DNA of 36,977 bases from JAEUMD01 sp937950105 (GCA_036821845.1 DAISIT010000024.1:1-36977); one strand, 5' to 3'; positions 8,480 to 17,349 are shown, counted from the first letter of the stretch. Made by a program: numbers and translations. Notes: generated from the letters alone by a model not told the origin.

Positions 8480-10213
8480 TCAGGCGTCCGCTTGTCGGGA
8501 TAATCCGGAACAACGCCGCTCGCCCTCCGCGTCCGCAGCGGGACGCGGCAGCAGCCAGCCGCGGTAGTGGGCGAGCAGGCCGACGATCGGCAGTCTGAGG
8601 TGCACGTCGAAGTTGAACCGGCCCGTGTCGTCCTGCCACTCACGGGCGACGGAGCGCGGCGCCAGCGCAAGGGGCAACGGCAGCGGTCCGATCCGCCAGC
8701 CGGCGACAGGATAGACGAGGTCGCTTCCGCTCAGCGCGAGGCCGATGCGGAAATCGAACGGGGCGAAGCGCTCGAAGGCCACGCCGGGCGCAGGGGACGA
8801 CAGGTTCGAGCGGAACGACGCGCTGGCAAAGCAGCGTGTCCAGGTTTCGTCCGGCACCTCGTCGCGCTCGCTCAGCCGCCGTTCGACGGCGACCGTCAGC
8901 AGGACGTCGGACGCCGTGGACGGCATGGCAAACGCACGCGCGACGAACCGAGCGGGCAGCGATGCAGCGCCTTCGATGTTGGCGCGTCCGCTCCATACGG
9001 CTGGCGCGTCGAGGTCGTGGAACGCCCGCACCGTGTCGGGCAGTGCCGCGAACGCTTCCGGCCCGATCGCTTGTTCGAAGAGGCTCGCCTTTGCGCGCGT
9101 CACCTCACGGGCCGTCGTGATGGCGCGCCCCGCAAGCTCGGCCTCGATGGCGTCGAGCGGCAATTCGAGGGCCGGCCGCGCTCCGGCCGGCTCGCGTCCG
9201 GCGAGAATGGCGCGAACCGCAGCGGCAGCGGGCGCGGGCGGCACGTGCGGACCATCGTTGTCGCGCGCGATCAGGCGCCACTCTGCTTGCGTCCAGCGGC
9301 CTTGCGAATCGAGCCCGGTCACACGCACGCGCATGCCGCCGCTCGAGCCGGTGGTCAGCCGCGTCAGCCTTCGCGCGCGCTGCAGCAGACCCGCCAGGCG
9401 TTCGGGCCGGCGCAGCAGGCCGCTCCGGACGAGGCCCGCCAGCGCCCGCATGCCCCAATGCTCGATGCGCGACTCGAGCCCGGCGCGAAAGCGGATGCTG
9501 GATGCCGTCGGATGCAAACGCGAAAGCAGCCCCGCGTCGGCGGTCTCGACCGGCGAAACGCGGCGGCGGCCGAGCCCGGCCATGTCGATGTGCGAAACCT
9601 CGCCCCAGCCGATCGCGCGGCCCGGCCGACCGGCGGCGATAACGGGAACCTCGCGGCCGCAATAGCTGAGGGCGCCGCCAACGGCCGCCTCGCCGACCTC
9701 GGATCGGCCACCCGGAACGATGGCGATGTCGATGCTGTCGATGCGCGTCCACCCGCGCGTCAGTGCCGCGACGGCCGCGGCGGAGAGCGCAGGCGACGAA
9801 CTGGCCCCGGCCAGCGCGACGCGATCTTTGGCACGGAACGCGGCATCGAGGGCCGCGGTGAAGCCCAGCAGATAACCGCGCGCGTCGGCGAGATCGACGA
9901 AGTGTGCGCCGGCTTCGAGTGCGGCGAGAGGCACGCTATAGTCGGCGGACTGGAACGGCCCCGAGCAGTCGACGACGATCGCCGGACGGTGCTGCTTCAG
10001 CGCTGCTGCGAGGTCGCCTGCGACGTCGAGCGCTATGGGGACGAGTGCGGCGCCGGTGCCCGTAGATTTCGACAGCGTGTCGGCGAAACGGGTCGCGCGG
10101 TCGAGGGAGCGCGACGCGAGCAGCAGACGGAAACCGCCCGTCTCCGCAAGGCGTTCGGCCAGCCGGCTGCCGAACACACCCGTCGCGCCGATGATGAGGA
10201 TATCCTGTGTCAC
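8480..10213 (-). CDS. Saccharopine-dehydrogenase-like NAD(P)-binding protein with DUF4166 domain
   Basis: 577 residues. The N-terminal half is a Rossmann-fold dehydrogenase of the saccharopine-dehydrogenase/SDR type: nucleotide-binding loop GATGVFGSRLAERLAE at residues 9-24, then VVDCSGPFQSADYSVPLAALEAGAHFVDLAD, the usual strand-turn of this family. The C-terminal ~180 residues (about 395-565) match the pattern of DUF4166, a domain of unknown role often fused to such dehydrogenases. Substrate is unknown. It starts with a GTG four bases after the stop codon of the DCC-family gene, so the two are almost certainly one transcript. The last ~20 residues are basic and low in structure. Confidence 0.85.
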   Translation of the reverse strand: MTQDILIIGATGVFGSRLAERLAETGGFRLLLASRSLDRATRFADTLSKSTGTGAALVPIALDVAGDLAAALKQHRPAIVVDCSGPFQSADYSVPLAALEAGAHFVDLADARGYLLGFTAALDAAFRAKDRVALAGASSSPALSAAAVAALTRGWTRIDSIDIAIVPGGRSEVGEAAVGGALSYCGREVPVIAAGRPGRAIGWGEVSHIDMAGLGRRRVSPVETADAGLLSRLHPTASSIRFRAGLESRIEHWGMRALAGLVRSGLLRRPERLAGLLQRARRLTRLTTGSSGGMRVRVTGLDSQGRWTQAEWRLIARDNDGPHVPPAPAAAAVRAILAGREPAGARPALELPLDAIEAELAGRAITTAREVTRAKASLFEQAIGPEAFAALPDTVRAFHDLDAPAVWSGRANIEGAASLPARFVARAFAMPSTASDVLLTVAVERRLSERDEVPDETWTRCFASASFRSNLSSPAPGVAFERFAPFDFRIGLALSGSDLVYPVAGWRIGPLPLPLALAPRSVAREWQDDTGRFNFDVHLRLPIVGLLAHYRGWLLPRPAADAEGERRCSGLSRQADA

Positions 10214-10217
10214 CGCG

Positions 10218-10706
10218 TCAACCGGGCAGCACGAAGCGCGCGCGCACGGCGGGTGGTGGCAAATCGCACGACGCTTTGCGGCCGAAGATGCGATAGCGGT
10301 TGCGCGCGATTATATCGTAGGCGTGATCGCGCCACGCACGCGGCAGAAAGCGCAGCCAGCGAAGTGCACGCCAAGGCCAGCGCAGATGGCGCGCCATCGC
10401 CGCGACGCCGTCCGATTTCGCGAACGCTCGGCCATCCTCGACGAACAGGAACGTCGAGGGATCGTCCGGATCGACGCCGTGCGTGCGGGCAAGATCGCGT
10501 CCCGCGTCGGACTGGATGGCGACGAACACCGTCGAGGGCGCGCGCTCGCGTGCCAGCAGAAAGCGCACCGACCACGAACAGAAGCCGCAATGACCATCGT
10601 AGAGCCAGATCGCCTGCTGGCCCGTCGCGAGCGACTGCGTCGATGCGAGCGAACGGATCGCCTCGGGTGTCTCCTGTCGGTCTGCGCTGGCGCCCCGATC
10701 CTGCAT
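10218..10706 (-). CDS. DCC-family thiol-disulfide oxidoreductase (DUF393)
   Basis: 162-residue protein of the DUF393/DCC family, named after its DxxCxxC motif, visible here as D37, C40 and C43 (YDGHCGFCSW). Members are thioredoxin-fold-like predicted oxidoreductases of unknown substrate. The C-terminal part shows the family phrase WRALRWLRFLPRAWRDHAYDIIARNRYRIFG. The ATG at 10706 has GAGGAG just upstream (short spacing); in-frame codons further up would add a basic, atypical N-terminus. It is the first gene of a two-gene operon with the dehydrogenase/DUF4166 gene, separated by four bases, suggesting a shared redox task. Confidence 0.87.
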   Translation of the reverse strand: MQDRGASADRQETPEAIRSLASTQSLATGQQAIWLYDGHCGFCSWSVRFLLARERAPSTVFVAIQSDAGRDLARTHGVDPDDPSTFLFVEDGRAFAKSDGVAAMARHLRWPWRALRWLRFLPRAWRDHAYDIIARNRYRIFGRKASCDLPPPAVRARFVLPG

Positions 10707-10827
10707 GGCTCCTCGTTCCGCGCGGACACCACATGACAGACCAATGCGCCGCCGCTGCGTGAGCATAACAGCGCAGGCGCCCGCAGCAGTCGCCAGCCCG
10801 GGCTGCACCCGCCGCATCAGGTTGCGG

Positions 10828-12486
10828 TCAGGCCAATGCGGCGGCGTCGATGCGCAGGTTCCGGTCGGCGCCCATGTGCAGCATGGCGCGTTCCGACAGC
10901 GCCGTGATGGTCAGCAGCGGATTGCAGCCGAGCGAGCGCGGGATGACGGCGCCGTCGATCACGTAGAGACCGTCGTGGACCGCGGTCGATCCGGCCGCCG
11001 CCGCGCCATCGAACACCTGGCAGCGATGGTTGACGACGCCGTCGCCGCGCTCTCGTCCCATGCCGCAGCCGCCGAGCGGATGCGCGGTCGCCGGCTGATG
11101 GCCCATCACCGTTCCCGCCAGCGGGTTCTTGACGTAGCTGCCACCCGACTGTGTGACGAGGTCGTTCAGCTTGGCATCGAGGCGCGCATAGGCGGCTTCG
11201 TCTTTGGCGCCCGGCCAATGCAGCGAAAGCCGGTCGCCGTCGAGACGGAACTCGCCCGAAGCGCTGTCGTGCGAGACGGCGAAGAACGTCTGCAGGTGCG
11301 CGAAGGGGCCGTTGTAGACGCCCTTGACGAGGCTCTGCAGCGCACCGAGGATGCGCCCGTTCGGCACGAACATGATCGGCAGCACCGGCGCCAGCGCCGA
11401 CGGTAATACGCCCTCCTGCACGGTCAATTGCCGCGACAGTTCGTCGGCATCGTGGATTTCGATCTGCCCGGAGACGGCGGCGCCGATTTCGCGGCCATCG
11501 ATCTTCGCCGGATGACCGACGCCGACGGCGTTGACGGGCACCTTGGCACCCCATCCGAAGGCGATGATATCGCCGTTCGCCGAGAAGCGCTTGCCGACAC
11601 GGTCCGAGACGGCGAGTCCCTTGTCGCGCGAGCGCAGCAGGATCTCGGTCGAGCCGAGGGTGCCGGCGGCGAGCACGACCATATCGGCCTCGACAATGAA
11701 CTCGCCCGCGGTCGCGCCAGCGTCGGCGGCGCCGTCGCTGAGAGACGCGTGCACGCGCCAGCGCCCATCGGCACCTTTCGCGACGTGGCTCACCCGGACG
11801 TGCGTGAACATCTCGGCGCCGTGGCGCGCGGCATCCGGCAGGTACGTCAACGCGACCGTGTTCTTGGCGCCGACGTTGCAGCCGCCGCAGCAGTCGCCGC
11901 AGCGCGTGCAGGCGGTCTGGGCGATGCCGGCGGCGTTCACCGTGTCGGCAAAGCTCACCGCTACGCGTGGCGCGATCGTCGTGTCGCCGAACGCGGCGCC
12001 GGCGCTGGCGAGCGCCCGATACTTGGTCATTTCGCTGGCGCGCGGATCGCTCGCCGGTCTGATCCAGGCTTCGGCGCGCCGAAAGCCTTCGTCGAGTGTG
12101 CCGTCCTGGCGAATTTCGCCTGGCCACACCTCGTCGGCGAACACGCGCGCATCGGGCCTGAGCGAGACGCCCGCGTTGACCAGCGATCCGCCGCCCAGGC
12201 CACAGCCGACCAGCACGTGCATGTCCTCGCCTAGGCGCACGTCGAAGAGCGCGGTGTCGGGGCCGGTGCGGATGCGTTTGCCGCGCACCTGCATCTCGTT
12301 CTTCATCTCGGGAAAGCGGGACGGGAACTCGCCCGTGAGAACCTCGCGGCCACGCTCCAGCACGCACACCGATTTGCCGGCCCGGGCGAGGCGTGAGGCG
12401 CTGACGCCGCCTCCGTAGCCGGAACCGACGACGATGGCGTCGTAGCGCGGTTTCAATTGCGACAGCGGACGGGCGAGACGGGACAT
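10828..12486 (-). CDS. GMC-family FAD oxidoreductase, cholesterol-oxidase-like
   Basis: 552 residues. FAD-binding GxGxxG is clear near the N-terminus (VVGSGYGGGVSASRLARAG, residues 19-37) with the acidic ribose-binding residue in VLERG. A Cys-rich stretch (CTRCGDCCGGCNVGAKNT) follows the pattern seen in the cholesterol oxidase/GMC subgroup. Near the C-terminus are the catalytic-region HPLGGCGMG and the closing FAD motif (YVIDGAVIPRSLGCNPLLTI). The family oxidises alcohols or sterols; the substrate here is not known. No Tat or Sec signal is visible, so it should be cytoplasmic. It precedes the DCC/DUF4166 operon by about 120 bases on the same strand and could be co-expressed with it. Confidence 0.88.
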   Translation of the reverse strand: MSRLARPLSQLKPRYDAIVVGSGYGGGVSASRLARAGKSVCVLERGREVLTGEFPSRFPEMKNEMQVRGKRIRTGPDTALFDVRLGEDMHVLVGCGLGGGSLVNAGVSLRPDARVFADEVWPGEIRQDGTLDEGFRRAEAWIRPASDPRASEMTKYRALASAGAAFGDTTIAPRVAVSFADTVNAAGIAQTACTRCGDCCGGCNVGAKNTVALTYLPDAARHGAEMFTHVRVSHVAKGADGRWRVHASLSDGAADAGATAGEFIVEADMVVLAAGTLGSTEILLRSRDKGLAVSDRVGKRFSANGDIIAFGWGAKVPVNAVGVGHPAKIDGREIGAAVSGQIEIHDADELSRQLTVQEGVLPSALAPVLPIMFVPNGRILGALQSLVKGVYNGPFAHLQTFFAVSHDSASGEFRLDGDRLSLHWPGAKDEAAYARLDAKLNDLVTQSGGSYVKNPLAGTVMGHQPATAHPLGGCGMGRERGDGVVNHRCQVFDGAAAAGSTAVHDGLYVIDGAVIPRSLGCNPLLTITALSERAMLHMGADRNLRIDAAALA

Positions 12487-12590
12487 GGCGGTTTCCTCCC
12501 GGCACCTTGGGTAGCCGGGGGATACGTCACCGGCAACGTACCCGTTTTGGTTTTAGTCAAGGATTTTGCCGCTTGGTGGCTCGGCTGTGG

Positions 12591-13424
12591 CTATTTGAAC
12601 AGCACCAGGCTCAGCGCCAGAGCCGCCATGCCGATGACCATGCCGTAAACCGCCTCGTGCCCCTTCGAGTAGCGCTTCGCCTCCGGCATCAGCTCGTCGA
12701 TGGCGAGGAACACCATGACGCCGGCGATGACGCCGAACACGGCGCCGAACACCGATTGCGTCAGGAAGGGCGCCAGCAGCAGATAGCCGAGCAGGGCGCC
12801 GGCAGGTTCGGCCAGCGCCGAGATCATGGTCGCCATCACCGCCTTCGAGCGGCTGCCGGTGGCATAGTAGACCGGGATAGCGATGGAGACGCCCTCGGGG
12901 ATGTTGTGAATGGCGATCGCCATGGCCAGCGGCAGGCCGACGACGGGATTGTCGAGCGTGGCGAAGAACGTCGCGAGACCTTCCGGGAAATTGTGCGCGG
13001 TGATGGCGGCAGCGGCGAGCAGGCCGACGCGGGCCACGTTCGGCTTGGCGACATGGTCGTGGTGATGGCCGTGCTCGTGCAGCACCTCGCGCTCGTCCAT
13101 GCCCTCGTGCGGATTGGGGATCACGCGGTCGATGATCGCCAGCAGCAGCACGCCGGCGAAGAACGACAGCGTCGCGTAGGCGTAGCCAGTCTTCGGATCA
13201 CTCGCGGCGGTGAAGGCGGCGACGCTCTTGTTGAAGATCTCGACCAGCGAGACATAGACCATGGCGCCACCCGCGAAGGCGAGGCCGAATGCCAGCAGGC
13301 GCGGGTTGGCCTGGTTGGCGCGCAGCACGAAAATCGAGCCGAGAACAGTTGCGGCTGCGGCGGCGATACAGACGGCGAACGCGATCAGCACCGGCTCGGA
13401 CATGAAGGGCGGCGGTGAGGTCAT
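12591..13424 (-). CDS. ZIP-family divalent metal transporter, ZupT-like
   Basis: About 277 residues with eight predicted membrane helices. The two ZIP signature helices are intact: HNFPEGLATF (helix IV) and HNIPEGVSIA (helix V), which hold the metal site. The loop between helices III and IV is His-rich (HEHGHHHDH), as usual for ZIP proteins. ZupT-type carriers import Zn(II), Fe(II), Mn(II) and related ions with broad specificity. Start at 13424 is chosen because GGAG lies about 10 bases upstream; a second ATG at 13403 lacks a SD. Upstream codons in the frame encode a basic, non-membrane extension unlike the family. No metal-responsive operator could be identified in the leader. Confidence 0.9.
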   Translation of the reverse strand: MTSPPPFMSEPVLIAFAVCIAAAAATVLGSIFVLRANQANPRLLAFGLAFAGGAMVYVSLVEIFNKSVAAFTAASDPKTGYAYATLSFFAGVLLLAIIDRVIPNPHEGMDEREVLHEHGHHHDHVAKPNVARVGLLAAAAITAHNFPEGLATFFATLDNPVVGLPLAMAIAIHNIPEGVSIAIPVYYATGSRSKAVMATMISALAEPAGALLGYLLLAPFLTQSVFGAVFGVIAGVMVFLAIDELMPEAKRYSKGHEAVYGMVIGMAALALSLVLFK

Positions 13425-13628
13425 GCGCGGTCTGTCTCCAGGGCCGGTTTCTGCGGACCGGGCCGCGGGAGTTAAGGGGAGCGCACAGGCAATTTCAAGC
13501 GTGCGTTGCCAATCGGCGGGAATCCTTGGCACTATGCCCGGGCCTTTACGACGCCTCGGGTCCGGACTTTTCAATCCGGCTGGCGCGCGCCGCTTTGCGG
13601 AGAGCGTGTTCCGCGTCTTGATGGCTCC

Positions 13629-13703
13629 GGGGCTGTAGCTCAGTGGATAGAGCGCCCGGCGTCAGCCGGGAGGACGGAGGTTCGATTCCTTTCAGCTTCT
13701 CCA
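13629..13703 (+). tRNA. tRNA-like sequence 1, six-base anticodon loop (isotype undetermined)
   Basis: Folds as a cloverleaf: acceptor GGGGCTG/CAGCTTC (two G-U pairs), D arm GCTC/GAGC, anticodon stem CCCGG/CCGGG, T arm GGAGG/CCTTT (two G-U pairs) with loop TTCGATT, then T73 and an encoded CCA (13701-13703). The anticodon loop is only six bases (CGTCAG) and has no U33, so no anticodon can be read with confidence; GTC (Asp) would be the nearest guess. Could be a decayed tRNA, a noncanonical tRNA-like RNA, or a gene with a one-base error in the assembly. Confidence 0.55.
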
Positions 13704-13774
13704 GCGACTAGCTCAGTGGGTAGAGCACAAGATCTGTAGTCTTGGTGTCGCGGGTTCGATTCCCGCTTCGCAAC
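13702..13774 (+). pseudogene. tRNA-like sequence 2, defective acceptor stem, abutting the first
   Basis: Directly follows the CCA of the first tRNA-like sequence. D arm GCTC/GAGC, anticodon stem CAAGA/TCTTG with a seven-base loop (TCTGTAG) and T arm GCGGG/CCCGC are perfect, but the acceptor pairs only over GCGA/TCGC (13704-13707 with 13768-13771), there is no encoded CCA, and position 33 would be C instead of the invariant U. In a strict cloverleaf its first two bases are the last two of the preceding CCA. Anticodon would read TGT by position, or GTA if the loop slides. A four-pair hairpin (GTGC/GCAC, 13775-13789) follows at once. Confidence 0.5.
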
Positions 13775-14135
13775 GTGCCTAAAAAGCACACTCGGCTTCC
13801 AACCGACCGACCGACTGAGGGAGCCGGTTGCCGACCCGCCGGACGCATCGACCGCCAGAGCTTCGGCCGCGGCGAGAGGTGCGCGAGGCAAGCGCAGAGA
13901 CAACTCTGCGCCCGCGTGGATACCGGCCACGCGCAACGCCGGAGCCCTCGCCCCGGCGCGCCATCTTCGGATGTCGTGTCCGCAGCGAGACGCGAATGGC
14001 CGAGCGCGCGGCCTCAAGCGCGGGTCCGTTGTCGCTACGTGGTTGGTGACCGGCTTTCACGTCGCGTCGCGTGGACATGAACAATTCGTATCGTCGAGCG
14101 TTTTGGTGCAGGCGTCGCTGAACGGAGAATTTCCC
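13775..14135. other. Non-coding stretch between tRNA-like pair and sulfotransferase gene
   Basis: No protein gene with a believable start could be placed here. It begins with a short hairpin around an A-rich loop (13775-13789), which might end transcripts of the tRNA-like pair, and contains a short CCGA repeat near 13800-13812. An open frame runs through it into the sulfotransferase but lacks a SD and has unlikely composition. The promoter of the sulfotransferase gene should lie here; I could not assign it. Confidence 0.35.
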
Positions 14136-15395
14136 GTGAAAGAGAACGCAGGGCCAGATGCGGACTACATCCGGTTGCGGTGGCCGGTGCGTGCCCTCAA
14201 CCGCATCGGGCGGTCGCTCGCGACTGCGGGTCTGACGCCGTCGGTCGATGGCGACGCGATCCTGCGGCGCGCCCGCCGCCGTCACGGTCATCCGACCGTG
14301 CTCATGCAGGAGACCATCGAGGGGCTGCGCGTGCGCGCCCGCTCCTACGACCGTGACGCCGGGCTCTCCCTGTTCGGGCGCCTGATCGTGCGCCGCGATC
14401 TCGAGCGCTGCATCGCCAATCAACTCGCGTTCGAGCGCGCCTGGGACGAGGAGCCGGCCATTCGTGAGCAACGGATCGAGCGTCCGCTGTTCGTCGTCGG
14501 GCTGCCGCGCTCCGGCACAACGCTGATGCAGCGGCTGCTGTGCTGCCACGACGGCGCCCGCTACATCCCGTTCTGGGAGGCGCACGAGCCGGTGCCGCGC
14601 CAGCTTCGGCGGAGCGCGACGGATACCGCCAGCCGCGCCGCGGCGGGAGCGCGCGCGGTGAGGCAACTCAACTACGTGGCACCGGCCTTGAGCAAGCAGG
14701 TTCACCCCATCACCGACGAGTCCGATCCCGAGGAATGCTATCACCTGTTCCTCTATTCGCAGCTGCTGCCACCGGGCTTCGACTTCGCGCGGCTGACATC
14801 GTACTGGGACTGGTTCGAAGCCCTGCCCGATCGCGCCTTGCCGTATCGCATGTTCAAGCGGCAGTTGATGGCTCTGCAATGGGTGCGCGCCGGCGAACAT
14901 TTGCTTCTCAAATCTCCGACGCACATGTCGCGCATGCCGGAATTGCTCGAGGTGTTTCCCGACGCGCGCATCGTCTACATGGAACGTGACGCGGCGCAGT
15001 CGGTGGCATCGCTCGCTTCGCTCGTCGCGCAATTGTGGAGCCTGATCTCCGACGAGGTCGATCTCGACGAGGTCGGCAAGTTCGTGCTGGAGACCTCGGC
15101 CTACTCCAAGGAGTTTGCGGAGCGCGGACTTCGCGACTTGCCGGCGGACCAGGTCCAGCGGGTGGCGTTCGAGGATTTCATGCGCGATCCGGTCGGCTGT
15201 GCCAGTGGCGTCTACAGCCGGCTCGGCTACCAGGCGCCCGAGGGGCTTGCGGCGAAGATGCAGGCGTTCATGGCCGAGAACCCGCGCGAAAAGCATGGCA
15301 AGCACAGCTACCGGCTCGCCGACTTCGGCCTGGACGGACTCGTCGTGCGCGAACGGCTGGCGACAGCGGCGGCGCTCGGCGCCGGGATTTTGTGA
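14136..15395 (+). CDS. Sulfotransferase-family protein
   Basis: 419-residue sulfotransferase-fold protein. The 5'-phosphosulfate-binding loop of the PAPS site is clear: PRSGTT at residues 124-129, preceded by the strand FVVGL. The 3'-phosphate-binding segment is VYMERDAAQSVASLASL, with the Arg and Ser in expected order. Related bacterial proteins move a sulfate group from PAPS onto sugars, lipids or other small acceptors; the acceptor here is unknown. The N-terminal ~115 residues precede the PAPS loop, as in the longer bacterial group of the family. GTG start at 14136 is chosen for its GGAG SD (14124-14127, spacing 8). No PAPS synthesis or sulfolipid genes are adjacent. Confidence 0.87.
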   Translation: MKENAGPDADYIRLRWPVRALNRIGRSLATAGLTPSVDGDAILRRARRRHGHPTVLMQETIEGLRVRARSYDRDAGLSLFGRLIVRRDLERCIANQLAFERAWDEEPAIREQRIERPLFVVGLPRSGTTLMQRLLCCHDGARYIPFWEAHEPVPRQLRRSATDTASRAAAGARAVRQLNYVAPALSKQVHPITDESDPEECYHLFLYSQLLPPGFDFARLTSYWDWFEALPDRALPYRMFKRQLMALQWVRAGEHLLLKSPTHMSRMPELLEVFPDARIVYMERDAAQSVASLASLVAQLWSLISDEVDLDEVGKFVLETSAYSKEFAERGLRDLPADQVQRVAFEDFMRDPVGCASGVYSRLGYQAPEGLAAKMQAFMAENPREKHGKHSYRLADFGLDGLVVRERLATAAALGAGIL

Positions 15396-15526
15396 TCGCC
15401 TCGGTCTGCACTTTCGCCCCGGCCTGAACGAAGTGATGCAGCGCGGGCAGGTTGCGCCGGCTCTTCTCCAGTTGCCGCGAAATCTGATAGTAGACGCGAT
15501 GGTTTCCTTTTTCAGGGAGCGCATCG

Positions 15527-16690
15527 ATGCGCCGCTATGGATTGTTTTTCGACTTTGTCGTTCGTGACGAGGAGCGCGGCCTGCTCTACCGCGACGGCCG
15601 CTTCGAGCGGCTGCTGGAACCTGGCCGCCATCGCATGCTCGATCCTGCGGGGAAGCTGTCGGCGGAGATCGTCAAGGTCGTGCGCGCCGAGTTGCCGGCC
15701 GAGCGCGCCCTTTTGTTCGAGAAGACGCAGCCGTCGCTTGCCGAGAAGCATCTCGTCATTGTGCAGACGGCGGCGACTGAGGTCGCCATCGTCTCGTTCG
15801 ACGGAGAGCCGAAGCATCTCGTCTTGCCAAACACCACGCGCGCATTCTGGAAGACGCTCACGCAGGTGGATGTCGAGATGATCGACACCGCCGCCGACAT
15901 GCGCATCTCGAAACGGCACCTCGACAAGATCGACATTGCGCGTGTTCCCGCCGCCCTGTCGGCGACGGTCGAGCAGCACGAGGCGGGCCTGCTGTTCGTC
16001 GACGGCAAGCTCGAAGGCCGGCTCGCGCCCGGACGCCATGCGTTCTGGCAGGTGGGCCGCACGGTCAAGGTGCAGAAAGTCGATCTGCGCCCGCAGCCGC
16101 TCGAGGTGACGGCGCAGGAGATCCTGACCAAGGATCGCGTCGGCATTCGCGTGACGTTGACGGCGTTTTATCGCATCGCTGATCCGGAGACTGCGGCGCT
16201 GGCCTCGGGCGACGTGCCGAACACGCTCTACCGGCTGATCCAGTTTGCGATCCGCGAGGCGGTGGCGACGCGCACGCTCGACGACATTCTCGCCGCGCGC
16301 GACACCATCGATTCCGAGGTCCGCAGCTTCGTCGCCGCGCGCGCCGCCGAGCTTGGCGCCGAAGTGAAGGAGATCGGCGTCAAGGACGTCATTCTGCCGG
16401 GCGACGTGCGCGAGCTGCTGAACAAGGTCGTGGAGGCCGAGCGCGTGGCGAAGGCGAACCTGATCCGCCGGCAGGAGGAGACGGCGGCAACGCGTTCGCT
16501 GCTCAATACCTCGCGCCTGATGGAGGACAATCCGCTGCTGTTGCGGCTGAAGGAACTCGAGGCGCTGGAAAAGCTGGTCGAGAAGGTTGGACGTATCGAC
16601 CTGCACACGGGCAACGGTGCGGGCGGCGGGCTCGACGCCCTGCTGCAGAACCTGTACTCGCTGTCGCGCGAGAAAGCCGACAAGACCTGA
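15527..16690 (+). CDS. SPFH/slipin-family membrane-associated protein
   Basis: 387 residues with an SPFH (band 7) domain of the slipin type at about 175-320: VDLRPQPLEVTAQEILTKDRVGIRVTLTAFYRIADPETA, then AVATRTLDDILAARDTI and GVKDVILPGDVRELLNKVVEAERVAKANLIRRQEETAATRSLLN. SPFH proteins form membrane-bound oligomers that organise proteases and membrane domains. No N-terminal transmembrane helix is visible, unlike most slipins. The N-terminal region contains an internal repeat: GLLYRDGRFERLLEPGRH (residues 18-35) and GLLFVDGKLEGRLAPGRH (154-171). ATG start has GGGAG upstream. No NfeD-type partner protease is adjacent; it lies between the sulfotransferase and an unknown protein on the same strand. 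Confidence 0.87.
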   Translation: MRRYGLFFDFVVRDEERGLLYRDGRFERLLEPGRHRMLDPAGKLSAEIVKVVRAELPAERALLFEKTQPSLAEKHLVIVQTAATEVAIVSFDGEPKHLVLPNTTRAFWKTLTQVDVEMIDTAADMRISKRHLDKIDIARVPAALSATVEQHEAGLLFVDGKLEGRLAPGRHAFWQVGRTVKVQKVDLRPQPLEVTAQEILTKDRVGIRVTLTAFYRIADPETAALASGDVPNTLYRLIQFAIREAVATRTLDDILAARDTIDSEVRSFVAARAAELGAEVKEIGVKDVILPGDVRELLNKVVEAERVAKANLIRRQEETAATRSLLNTSRLMEDNPLLLRLKELEALEKLVEKVGRIDLHTGNGAGGGLDALLQNLYSLSREKADKT

Positions 16691-16815
16691 AGTATGGAGC
16701 CTTCATCGCGACGGCTCCGTTCGTACGGTCCGGTCCATGCCCTGTGCGCTCGCGCCTCATGTCGCGCCGTCTCGCAGCGCTGCTAACGTCCTCCGAAACG
16801 ATGGAGGAAGTGCCG

Positions 16816-17349
16816 GTGCTGGACGTCACGCTGATGAATTTCGAGATCGCGCTGTTCGACTCGATCGTGTTCGATCCCGCAGGGGCCGGCCTCGACGAGC
16901 GGCGCACGGCCGAGAACGCCGAGCTTGCGGGCATTCTCGCCACCTCGCTGCTCGATCGGGACGCCGTACCGCCGCACCGGCTCGACTATCTGCGCAATGC
17001 CGCGCATGCGGCGCCGGGTGATGTTTCGATCATGGAAGGATGGACGCGCGATGGGCTCGATGGAGAGGTCCTGCACAAGGACGCGCGCTTCCTCAAATAC
17101 CTTCGCTACATGATCTGCGGTCCCGATCTGCCGCAGCCGGTCATCAAGGGATTCGTGACCGAGGTCGAGAACCGCACGCCGGAAGGCGAGATCGACGCGC
17201 GCAAGGTGATGCTCAAAGTGCGTGAGCTGGCGCGCAAGGCGGAGACGCCGAGCCAGCGCGCCGAGGAGTTCTACATGCTGGCGCTTGAATGTGATCTCGA
17301 ACCGGCGTTGGCGCGTGACATCCGTGCTGCTGTCGCGCGCATGAAGTGA
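16816..17349 (+). CDS. Conserved-looking protein of unknown function
   Basis: About 177 residues, soluble, acidic and helix-rich, with no signal peptide or membrane segment and no motif I recognise. Phrases that may help a search are FEIALFDSIVFDPAGAG near the start and EEFYMLALECDLEPALARDI near the end. The GTG at 16816 is chosen because GGAGGA (16803-16808) lies 7 bases upstream; an ATG at 16801 in the same frame overlaps that SD, and an ATG at 16834 lacks one. It follows the SPFH gene on the same strand by about 125 bases and may be in the same transcript. Confidence 0.7.
   Translation: MLDVTLMNFEIALFDSIVFDPAGAGLDERRTAENAELAGILATSLLDRDAVPPHRLDYLRNAAHAAPGDVSIMEGWTRDGLDGEVLHKDARFLKYLRYMICGPDLPQPVIKGFVTEVENRTPEGEIDARKVMLKVRELARKAETPSQRAEEFYMLALECDLEPALARDIRAAVARMK

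Noticed and set aside
8567..10762. A 731-codon rightward open frame opposite the DUF4166 and DCC genes
   Set aside because: Arg/Gly/His-rich shadow caused by high GC; the opposite strand encodes clear NAD-binding and DCC motifs.
13702..13774. Functional tRNA-Tyr or tRNA-Thr
   Set aside because: Acceptor pairs over only four bases, no CCA is encoded and U33 is missing, so an isotype cannot be given.
13779..15524. Leftward 581-codon frame opposite the sulfotransferase
   Set aside because: No domain pattern; the rightward strand has the PAPS-binding loop and a good SD.
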